The position numbers were made by a program, and so were the translations under genes. Of a stretch of DNA of 64,000 nucleotides, positions 52,851 to 59,516 are shown one piece after another. Numbering within the stretch: position 1 is the first letter of the stretch; every line of letters starts with the position of its first letter. Where the stretch lies: NCBI GenBank assembly GCA_009846005.1, contig VXYL01000066.1:19717-83716 (forward strand), written 5' to 3'. The notes under the pieces were generated by a model, which was not told where the DNA came from, made no database searches, and saw only the letters and a list, made by a program, of their open reading frames with translations. Origin of the DNA: Gammaproteobacteria bacterium. Its GTDB lineage: Bacteria > Pseudomonadota > Gammaproteobacteria > Pseudomonadales > Azotimanducaceae.

Positions 52851-53704
52851 GGGGAAGTGACCCCAACGAACAGGTCCTCAAGCACGACGGGCTCGACGCG
52901 CACATCCGCCGCCAACCCACACGTATCGGGGTTCCAGATCCAGTGCCTGTCGCGATGGGATGCGAGGACGTTGTCGGCCGGGGGCCAAGGAGGCTCAGAA
53001 AGGGTCACCATACCCACGCGATCCTTGATCTCGTCGAGGGCCTCGTGGCAGACGATGCGCCCCCGGTGGAGGATCGCGATGTGCGAGGCGACGCGCTCGA
53101 TGTCGCTCGTTATGTGGCTTGATAAGAGGACCGTTTGGCCGCGGTCGGCGTTGAGCTCCACCAACGCCTTGAGCAAGTCCCGGCGCGCAGCCGGGTCGAG
53201 ACTGGCCGCCGGTTCGTCGAGGAGCAGCAAGTCGGGCCGGTGGCCGACGGCGAGCAGGATGGCGACCTTCTGCTGATCGCCAGGCGAGAGCTTGGCGATC
53301 CTTCGGTTCTCCAACTGCCACTTCTCCATGAGTTCTTCGATCAGGGCATGGTCCCAATCGCCATAGTGGCTACCGACCATCGCCAGGCAGGCGTCGACCT
53401 TCATCCAACCGAAGTGTGCGAACTGCTGGGGCACGTAACCGATCCTCTTGCGAACATCGGGAGGCGATTGCCAAGAGTCCGCCGCGAACAGCCTTGAGGT
53501 GCCCCGGCGTGCGCGCAGCAGCCCGAGAGCGACCCGAATCAGCGTGGTCTTGCCGCTACCGTTGCGTCCCAAGAGCCCGGTGATGGTTCCCGGCGCGAGC
53601 TCAAGATCGACCTCGTCGAGTACGCGGTTCTTGTGCTGCGCGTCGTATCCGGCCGAGACGCCGCTCAGCGCGAGCGGCGCAGCGGGATCGGTTGGCCGGT
53701 CCAT
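52847..53704 (-). CDS. ABC transporter ATP-binding protein
   Basis: About 285 aa. Walker A is GLLGRNGSGKTTLIRVALG (residues about 43-61). The Q loop lies in YVPQQFAHFG, the signature in AKLSPGDQQKVAILLA (SPGDQ, a variant of LSGGQ), Walker B in LLLDEPAASLD, and the switch His in VLLSSHITSD. A C-terminal 60-residue extension is unassigned. ATG 53704 has GGGAGG 4 bp upstream and lies inside the 3' end of the GntR gene (40-bp overlap). It powers the multi-helix membrane protein encoded next. Confidence 0.92.
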   Translation of the reverse strand: MDRPTDPAAPLALSGVSAGYDAQHKNRVLDEVDLELAPGTITGLLGRNGSGKTTLIRVALGLLRARRGTSRLFAADSWQSPPDVRKRIGYVPQQFAHFGWMKVDACLAMVGSHYGDWDHALIEELMEKWQLENRRIAKLSPGDQQKVAILLAVGHRPDLLLLDEPAASLDPAARRDLLKALVELNADRGQTVLLSSHITSDIERVASHIAILHRGRIVCHEALDEIKDRVGMVTLSEPPWPPADNVLASHRDRHWIWNPDTCGLAADVRVEPVVLEDLFVGVTSP

Positions 53705-54057
53705 TCTTCCTCCCATTGCTTGTTGATTCGTTCGACGAGTTGCTTCCGCGACAGGCCCAGTTGCTTCGCGGTCTGGACAAGCGCTTGCGCATCCATGTCG
53801 ATTACGCCGACCGGGTCCGCGCCGGCTTCGGAAACCACCATGCCGATGCCGGGATGCCGCACCACCACCCCTGCCTGTTCCAATGTCGAGTAGGCCTTGG
53901 AGACGGTCATCGGATTCACGCCGAGTTGCGTCGCGATCGTGCGCACCGACGGCAACCGGTCACCGGGTCTGACACGCCCGGTGGCGATCGCGAACCGGGC
54001 TTGCTGGACGATCTGGCGGTAGATCGGTATGCCCGACGAGGGGTTGAGCGAGAACAT
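53665..54057 (-). CDS. GntR-family transcriptional regulator, YtrA subfamily
   Basis: A 130-aa regulator. The winged HTH (IYRQIVQQARFAIATGRVRP, LPSVRTIATQLGVNPMTVSK, YSTLEQAGVVVRHPGIGMVV) fills most of the protein. The short C-terminal helix region, rather than a ligand-binding domain, marks the YtrA type. It heads the operon with the ABC ATPase and membrane protein, and the 3' end overlaps the ATPase gene. A palindrome over its own promoter (54081-54103) is the likely autoregulatory operator. Confidence 0.9.
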   Translation of the reverse strand: MFSLNPSSGIPIYRQIVQQARFAIATGRVRPGDRLPSVRTIATQLGVNPMTVSKAYSTLEQAGVVVRHPGIGMVVSEAGADPVGVIDMDAQALVQTAKQLGLSRKQLVERINKQWEEEWTGQPIPLRRSR

Positions 54058-54080
54058 CCGTGGGCGTTCAGTTCATCGAA

Positions 54081-54123
54081 GTGTACTAGTCGAATTAATA
54101 CACATAATACGCTGGTGCGTCAA
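54081..54123 (-). promoter_or_regulatory. Promoter and YtrA-type operator of the GntR-ABC operon
   Basis: On the minus strand: TTGACG (54123-54118), a 17-bp spacer and TATTAA, giving a good sigma70 promoter. The inverted repeat GTGTACTA-N7-TAATACAC (54081-54103, 7 of 8 arm bases pairing) covers the -10 box. YtrA-subfamily proteins typically bind GTGTA/TACAC-type palindromes in their own promoters. Confidence 0.72.
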
Positions 54124-54129
54124 ACATGC

Positions 54130-54155
54130 CGTAGGGGACGGGCTTGTCCCGTCCC
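54130..54155 (+). repeat. Solitary palindromic element (CGTAG type)
   Basis: CGTAG followed by arms GGGACGGG/CCCGTCCC and loop CTTGT, identical to the copies in 1-217. It lies just upstream of the GntR operon promoter on one side and the RHH-Uma2 gene on the other. Confidence 0.87.
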
Positions 54156-54206
54156 ATTGAGCCTATGGCTATAGATACAACGATCAGAATCGTGAAGGAT
54201 CGCGCA

Positions 54207-55391
54207 ATGAGGATCATACGAATGACCATGGAGAACGAGCTGGTCGAGCGTGTCGACGCACGTGTGAAACGCCTTGGAACCACGCGGTCGGCGTTCACGA
54301 GGCAGGCTCTCAGAAATGCCTTGAGACGTCTCGACGAGAAGGAACTCGAAGAACGGCACGTCGCGGGATACCGTCGCGATCCGGCGCAACCCGGCGAGTT
54401 CGAAGTTCCGGAAGCCGACCACGCCTGGGGCGACGACGCATGGAGCGCCGACCAATCAACCGTAGCTTCGACCTTCGCGTTCCCTCTGCCTCCGTGCCCG
54501 CCCCGTCCGAGAGATGAATCGTGGTACTTTCCAATGATGAAGCCGAGATCGAGGACCGGCGAAGCGGTCGTCGTGGCGGGGGCCAAGCCCGTGCAAGCGG
54601 CGACCGAACTGCCGCTGTCCGTCATCCATGCCGAAGCGCTCTACCGACCGGTGCCGCCGGTCGAGTATGACGACGAAGGCTATCCCGGTCCCGACGGCAA
54701 CGTGCCCGAGAGCACCCAGCACGCGCATACGTCGGCGTATACCTTCAACTCGCTACGCGCCGTGTTCCGCGACCGGGGGGACGACTTAATCGCGCACGAC
54801 CTGATGCTGCTCTTCGAGGAAGGCAACCGGAAAGCCACCCTGGCGCCCGATCTGATGGTCGTTATGGGCGTGGGGAACGAGCCCAGGGATTCCTACAAGA
54901 CCTGGAAAGAGGGCAAGGTGCCCGACCTCGTCATCGAAGTGGTCTCGAGGAGCACCTGGCGCAAGGACGTCAACGTCAAGCCGCCGTTATACGAGGCGTT
55001 GGGCATCGCGGAGTTCTGGCTGTTCGATCCGTTGAATCCCCGCTTGGCCGGGTTCGAGCTGGTCCGCGGCAGGTACCGGGAGATTGCAGAGCTGCCCGAG
55101 GGCGGTTTGAGGAGCCGTGTTCTGGCGTTGGACCTGCTTGTCATGGACGGCGAGTTGCGGTGCCGGGATCCTCGCGACGCAAAGGTCATCCCGGATCACG
55201 TGGAAACGGTCAGGATGCTCGACGTCGCCGAGCGGAAGCTATCGCAAGCCGATCATGAACGTGCCGAGGCCGACCGCCAACTTGCCGAGGCCGACCGCGA
55301 GCTTGCGACATCCAAGCGCGAACGCGAGCAAGCGCTGCGTCGCGTCGCGGAGTTGGCGGCGTTGCTGCGGCAAGCGCGCGCCGAGAGCTGA
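54207..55391 (+). CDS. Ribbon-helix-helix (antitoxin-like) domain fused in frame to a Uma2-family nuclease
   Basis: 394 aa as one ORF. Residues 1-75 are a CopG/RHH DNA-binding antitoxin (RMTMENELVERVDARVKRLG, TTRSAFTRQALRNALRRLDE) ending PGEFEVPEADHAWGDDA. A 35-residue low-complexity bridge follows. From Met110 (54534) comes a Uma2/DUF820 PD-(D/E)xK-fold protein: TLAPDLMVVMGVG, VPDLVIEVVSRST and GIAEFWLFDP. A C-terminal coiled coil follows (ERAEADRQLAEADRELATSK). ATG 54207 has GAAGGA upstream. The bridge looks like former intergenic DNA, so this could be two genes joined by stop-codon loss, or a genuine fusion. Uma2 proteins are thought to be nucleases, but targets are unknown. Confidence 0.72.
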   Translation: MRIIRMTMENELVERVDARVKRLGTTRSAFTRQALRNALRRLDEKELEERHVAGYRRDPAQPGEFEVPEADHAWGDDAWSADQSTVASTFAFPLPPCPPRPRDESWYFPMMKPRSRTGEAVVVAGAKPVQAATELPLSVIHAEALYRPVPPVEYDDEGYPGPDGNVPESTQHAHTSAYTFNSLRAVFRDRGDDLIAHDLMLLFEEGNRKATLAPDLMVVMGVGNEPRDSYKTWKEGKVPDLVIEVVSRSTWRKDVNVKPPLYEALGIAEFWLFDPLNPRLAGFELVRGRYREIAELPEGGLRSRVLALDLLVMDGELRCRDPRDAKVIPDHVETVRMLDVAERKLSQADHERAEADRQLAEADRELATSKREREQALRRVAELAALLRQARAES

Positions 55392-55415
55392 TCCTCGAAG
55401 CCCAATTTGACTGGC

Positions 55416-55491
55416 ACCCTCCGTATCGACTAAAACGGAGGGTTAAGGACTCGTTGACGTCCTTTGGGAAAAGCCGTCGAGGGGGCGGCTT
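55416..55491 (+). other. Three consecutive hairpins before the amidohydrolase gene
   Basis: Stem 1: ACCCTCCGT (55416-55424) with ACGGAGGGT (55435-55443), perfect 9 bp, 10-nt loop. Stem 2: AAGGAC/GTCCTT (55445-55464). Stem 3: AAGCCG/CGGCTT (55471-55491). They lie between the Uma2 stop and the ribosome site of the amidohydrolase gene. The first could be a terminator; together they could form a structured leader. Confidence 0.5.
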
Positions 55492-55514
55492 GAGAGGAGA
55501 ACGCGGAGAACCCA

Positions 55515-57155
55515 ATGGCACATGACATCGTGATTCGTGGCGGCGAACTCGTCGACGGAACCGGCGCAGATCCGGTAGCCGGCGACCTAGCCGTCGACGA
55601 CGGACTGATCACCGCTGTCGGCAAGGTCGACGGCAAGGGCAAACAGGAGATCGACGCCAAGGGTCTTGCGGTGACCCCGGGTTTCGTGGATCTGCACACC
55701 CACTTGGATGCCCAGATTGGCTGGGATCCGTCGCTGACGCCGGTTAGCTGGCACGGTGTCACCACGGCGCTGCTCGGCAACTGCGGGGTCACCTTCGCGC
55801 CCTGCAAGCCCGATGACGTCGAGCTACTCGCGGGGATGATGGAAACCGTCGAGGATATTCCGAAGAACGCCATTCTCACGGGACTGCCGTGGGACTGGGA
55901 GGACTACGGCGGCTACCTCGATGCCATCGAGCGGCTCGAGCCCGCCATCAACGTTGCGGGCATGGTCGGGCACTGCGCGGTGCGCTTCTACGTCATGGGC
56001 GAGCGCGCCGTGGAAGAGCAGGCTTCCGATGACGAACGCAAGCAGATGGCGGATGTGGTCGCGCACTCCATCGACCGCGGGGCGGTCGGGTTCTCCACCA
56101 ACCGCTATCCGCCCCACAAGCTGCCGGACGGACGGTCGATTCCCGGGACGTTCGCGGAGGTGGGCGAACTGGTCGAGATCGCCAAGGCCGTGGGGCCGCG
56201 CAACGCCTTGATGCAGGCGGTGGGTGCCAACTTCGAAGTGCTGAGGGCCATGGCGGAGACCACCAAGGGCCGCATTCTGTTCAGCTACGGCACGGGTCCG
56301 CAGGAAGGCATGGGTGCCAAGAGCGCGGAAGGACTGGAGCAGCTTTCGAAGTACGGTGACCTGACGGCCATCACCCAGGTCCGGGGTTCTGGCTTCATGT
56401 TCGGCCTGCAGTCCAACCTGCCGGTGCAGGGCGAGACCTGGGACAAGCTGCGCAAGCAGAACCTGGAGGAGCGACTCGCCGCGATCCGGGATCCGGAGAC
56501 CCGGGAGAAACTCGTCGACGAGGGCCTCGCCATGAAGCGCCGCTTCCCGATGACCAACGTCTTCTACCTGGGCGACGGCGAATCCCCGGACTACACCACC
56601 CCGCCGGATCAGAACCTCGAGGCCGTGGCCAAAGCCAACAACGAGCACTGGGTGGAGACCTTCCTGCGCCTGTCGGACGAGACCGACGGTCGGGCGCTCT
56701 TCAACCTGCGCATGTTCAACCAGAGCCTCAAGGAGTTGGGCGACCTCTTCAAGAGCGAGCACATCTTCCCGAGCCTGGGCGACGCGGGCGCGCACGTCTC
56801 GCAGATCATGGATGCCGGCTGGTCGAGCTTCATTCTTTCGTACTGGATTCGCGAGGCGGGCGTGTACAGCCTGAGCGAAGGCATCCGGCGCATGACCTCC
56901 GGTCCGGCACGGGTCCTCGGCCTCAAGGATCGCGGCGCGCTCAAGCCAGGTCTGCGCGCCGACATCAACGTCCTCGACCCGGGCAAGGTCGCCGAGCGCC
57001 AGCCCGTGCTCGTGCACGATTTCCCGGGTGGCGCGCCGCGCTATATCCAGAAGTCGTTGGGCTACAAGACGACGATCGTCAACGGCGAGGTGACTTTGGT
57101 CGACGGCGAGCATACCGGAGCCCGGGCCGGTCGCGTGCTGCGTCACGCGGGGTAG
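55515..57155 (+). CDS. Amidohydrolase family protein, N-acyl-D-amino-acid deacylase-like
   Basis: A 546-aa member of the D-aminoacylase branch of the amidohydrolase superfamily. DIVIRGGELVDGTGADPVAG begins the outer beta sandwich. VDLHTHLDAQIGWDPS provides the first metal-ligand pair, MVGHCAVRFYVMGE the strand-4 region, and LGDAGAHVSQ the late metal-binding Asp. The C terminus returns to the beta sandwich (GALKPGLRADINVLDPGKVA). It hydrolyses N-acyl-D-amino acids or a cyclic amide. Other family members differ, so the substrate is uncertain. AGGAG lies upstream of ATG 55515 and the leader contains hairpins. Confidence 0.89.
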   Translation: MAHDIVIRGGELVDGTGADPVAGDLAVDDGLITAVGKVDGKGKQEIDAKGLAVTPGFVDLHTHLDAQIGWDPSLTPVSWHGVTTALLGNCGVTFAPCKPDDVELLAGMMETVEDIPKNAILTGLPWDWEDYGGYLDAIERLEPAINVAGMVGHCAVRFYVMGERAVEEQASDDERKQMADVVAHSIDRGAVGFSTNRYPPHKLPDGRSIPGTFAEVGELVEIAKAVGPRNALMQAVGANFEVLRAMAETTKGRILFSYGTGPQEGMGAKSAEGLEQLSKYGDLTAITQVRGSGFMFGLQSNLPVQGETWDKLRKQNLEERLAAIRDPETREKLVDEGLAMKRRFPMTNVFYLGDGESPDYTTPPDQNLEAVAKANNEHWVETFLRLSDETDGRALFNLRMFNQSLKELGDLFKSEHIFPSLGDAGAHVSQIMDAGWSSFILSYWIREAGVYSLSEGIRRMTSGPARVLGLKDRGALKPGLRADINVLDPGKVAERQPVLVHDFPGGAPRYIQKSLGYKTTIVNGEVTLVDGEHTGARAGRVLRHAG

Positions 57156-57304
57156 GGAATGAACGGGTCGGGCGGCGCTCTGCCGCCCGGTTTCCCGAGA
57201 GCCGGTTAGCGGCGGATAGCTGGGAACGCCGGTCCCCGGTGCTTGTGATCAATGACCGCCGTTCAGTACGATGAGCGCTGATGCCTCCTTGGCTGCGAGG
57301 GTCC

Positions 57305-58204
57305 ATGACCGGCCATAACAAGCGCTTGCAGGGCAGCCTCGTTGCCCTGGTAACGCCCATGAAGAATAGCGGTGCAGTCGATTGGGCGGCACTCGACGCC
57401 CTGGTGGACTGGCATCTGGAATCCGGCACTCACGGCATCGTTCCCGTCGGCACGACGGGCGAGTCCGCGACCCTCAACCACGACGAGCACAAGCGGGTCA
57501 TCAAGGCCGTGATCGGTCGGGTGGACGGACGCGTGCCCGTTGTCGCGGGTGCCGGCGCCAACGCTACGGCGGAGGCCATCGAACTCACCGAGTCGGCGCA
57601 AGGCGATGGCGCCGACTACTGCCTTTCTGTGACGCCGTACTACAACAAGCCCACCCAGGAAGGACTCTACCGGCACTACTGCGCCATCGCCGAGGCGGTT
57701 GACCTGCCGATGGTGCTCTACAACGTGCCGCCGCGCACGGCGTGCGACATGAAGGCGGAAACCGTGGCGCGCCTTGCGGGGGTCGACAGCATCGTGGGCA
57801 TCAAGGAAGCCTGCGGCGACGCCGAACGGGTGGCGGAGATCAAGGCGCTCGTTCCCGATGACTTCGTACTGCTCTCCGGGGAAGACGCCCAGACGCTCAC
57901 CATGGTGGGCTATGGCGCCGTCGGCGCGATTTCCGTCACGGCGAACGTGTTGCCGGCGTTGATGGTGGCGTTCTGCGAGGCGTTTCTTGCGGGCGACCAC
58001 GCCAAGGCCCGCGAGATCGACGCGAGACTGCAGCCGATCCACGAGATTCTGTTCGTCGAGACGAGCCCGATCCCATCCAAATGGGCGCTCAACGCCATGG
58101 GCAGAATCGAAGACGGCATTCGTCTGCCCTTGGTGGAACTCACCGCACCGGCACAGGTCGAAGTTCGCAAACGCCTGGAGGCGTTGACGGGGGCCGCGCT
58201 CTAG
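57305..58204 (+). CDS. dapA: 4-hydroxy-tetrahydrodipicolinate synthase DapA
   Basis: About 299 aa. The first enzyme of the lysine/diaminopimelate branch, condensing pyruvate with aspartate semialdehyde. It has VGTTGESATLNHDEH (residues about 44-58), the catalytic Tyr in LYNVPPRTACDM and the Schiff-base Lys in VGIKEACGDAERV. The C-terminal SPIPSKWALNAMGRI matches dimer/tetramer-type DapA. ATG 57305 follows GAGGG; ATG 57281 is possible. It is followed by bamC, the same order as in E. coli. Confidence 0.94.
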   Translation: MTGHNKRLQGSLVALVTPMKNSGAVDWAALDALVDWHLESGTHGIVPVGTTGESATLNHDEHKRVIKAVIGRVDGRVPVVAGAGANATAEAIELTESAQGDGADYCLSVTPYYNKPTQEGLYRHYCAIAEAVDLPMVLYNVPPRTACDMKAETVARLAGVDSIVGIKEACGDAERVAEIKALVPDDFVLLSGEDAQTLTMVGYGAVGAISVTANVLPALMVAFCEAFLAGDHAKAREIDARLQPIHEILFVETSPIPSKWALNAMGRIEDGIRLPLVELTAPAQVEVRKRLEALTGAAL

Positions 58205-58344
58205 ATTCCTCGAGCGCCCCTTGATGCTTACACGCAGGTTGCAAATGGGCATGCACTCGAATCTGGTCCTCGACCGCTCGTGTACTCTACGAGCCGCGCT
58301 CGCGTACTCGCGAGACGCTCTAGCCGTCTAGTGGGGACGAACTC

Positions 58345-59445
58345 TTGCTGAAACGTGGGCCGACAACGGCTAAGACCGCGGCTGCGCTCTTGCTGACGAT
58401 GCTCGCCTCGACCGGCTGTCGTTTGCTCAGCGACGACGCCGGCGTGTTCGTCGATCCGCGGGATGACTATGTGACCGCAACGGTTGGCCCACCGCTTGCC
58501 GTTCCGGAGGGCATGGAATCCAGTGTCGGGGACACCTGGCCGATCCCGGAAGTCGTCGACCAGCCCACGGCGAAGACCTACGCCGGCGAAGTGCCGCGCC
58601 CCAGGTTCCTGGCCAGTGCCAACGTGGATGCAATCAAGATCCAGAAGCTCGGGACCAAGTCCTGGATTGTGCTTGCGGACGCACCCGAACAGGTCTGGCC
58701 CCTCGTCACCCAGTTGGTGGCGGACAGCGGCGTGGGCGTGGAGCGGGAAGATCCGCCTGCGGGTGTGGTCGAAACGGCTTGGTTCGCACTGGGCGCCGGC
58801 GCGGGGGACATCCTGCGCGAGGGGATCCGAGCGGGCTTGGCAGAGGAGGAGCAGACCGAGGGAGGTGCGTGGCTTGATCGGGTGCAGGTGCGGATAGAAC
58901 GCGCGATCCGCCCGGGCTCTTCAGAAGTGCATGTAGTCCACTACCGGACGCGTTCCGAGAGTGCAGGGGACATCAAGACGTCGGCGGTGCCGGAGGTCGA
59001 GGCCGAACTGATTGCCAAGATCGCCGCGTATTTCGCGCAGGGCCCGGCCACCGCTTCGGTTTCGATGGTCGCCCGGGAAATCGCGTCCGAGAACAAGGCC
59101 CGAATCGTGGCGGACGAAAGAGGCAATCCGATGCTGGTCCTCAATATCGGTTTCGACCGGGCCTGGGCCACCGTCGACGGGGCCCTCGAGCGTTCCGAGA
59201 TGAACGTTGTCGCGACCGATCGGGACAGCGCGACGTTTCGGGCCGTCGTGCTGGCGCCGCGTAGACCCGGTTTCTTCGCCCGGGTTCTGTCCCGGAACGG
59301 CGGGAGCGACGGGACTCAGGTAACCATTTCCCTGCATGAGCGCGCCGAGGGGATCGTTGTCGAGGTTCGCGACGATGGCGGGGCGCCCGTGTCGCGCGAC
59401 ATGGCAGAGCAAGTGCTGGTTACGCTGCGGGAGTTCGCCGCGTAG
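58345..59445 (+). CDS. bamC: Outer membrane protein assembly factor BamC
   Basis: 366 aa. A TTG start behind GGGGAC and a lipoprotein signal (LLLTMLASTGC, Cys as lipidation site) precede the BamC fold: DYVTATVGPPLAVPEGMESS (the unstructured N-terminal segment that binds BamD), then two helix-grip domains (WIVLADAPEQVWPLVTQLVA and LVLNIGFDRAWATVDGALER). BamC is a non-essential lipoprotein of the BAM complex inserting outer-membrane barrels. It follows dapA by 140 bp, which holds two small inverted repeats. Its stop TAG is supplied by a palindromic composite. Confidence 0.9.
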   Translation: MLKRGPTTAKTAAALLLTMLASTGCRLLSDDAGVFVDPRDDYVTATVGPPLAVPEGMESSVGDTWPIPEVVDQPTAKTYAGEVPRPRFLASANVDAIKIQKLGTKSWIVLADAPEQVWPLVTQLVADSGVGVEREDPPAGVVETAWFALGAGAGDILREGIRAGLAEEEQTEGGAWLDRVQVRIERAIRPGSSEVHVVHYRTRSESAGDIKTSAVPEVEAELIAKIAAYFAQGPATASVSMVAREIASENKARIVADERGNPMLVLNIGFDRAWATVDGALERSEMNVVATDRDSATFRAVVLAPRRPGFFARVLSRNGGSDGTQVTISLHERAEGIVVEVRDDGGAPVSRDMAEQVLVTLREFAA

Positions 59446-59511
59446 GGGCTGGGCCCGAGGCGACCCGACGCACAGCGGAGCGAAGCGTCGGGGCGGCCCT
59501 GGGGCGCTACG
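59441..59511. repeat. 71-bp composite palindrome between convergent bamC and TldE-like genes
   Basis: It runs from CGTAGGGGC to GGGGCGCTACG with an internal perfect stem CCCGACGC (59464-59471)/GCGTCGGG (59485-59492). Outer arms also pair imperfectly. Flanking bases GCCG and GTCG match at three of four positions. It supplies the bamC stop and could terminate both converging genes. Confidence 0.72.
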
Positions 59512-59516
59512 GTCGC

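Noticed and set aside
54207-54530. Annotating the RHH domain as a separate complete gene
   Set aside because: No stop codon separates it from the Uma2 frame; it is described as one ORF with an internal candidate start instead.
58277-58314. Two small inverted repeats (CTCGT...ACGAG and CTCGCG-TACT-CGCGAG) before bamC as a regulatory leader
   Set aside because: Stems are short, no conserved leader is known between dapA and bamC, and GC-rich DNA gives such palindromes often.
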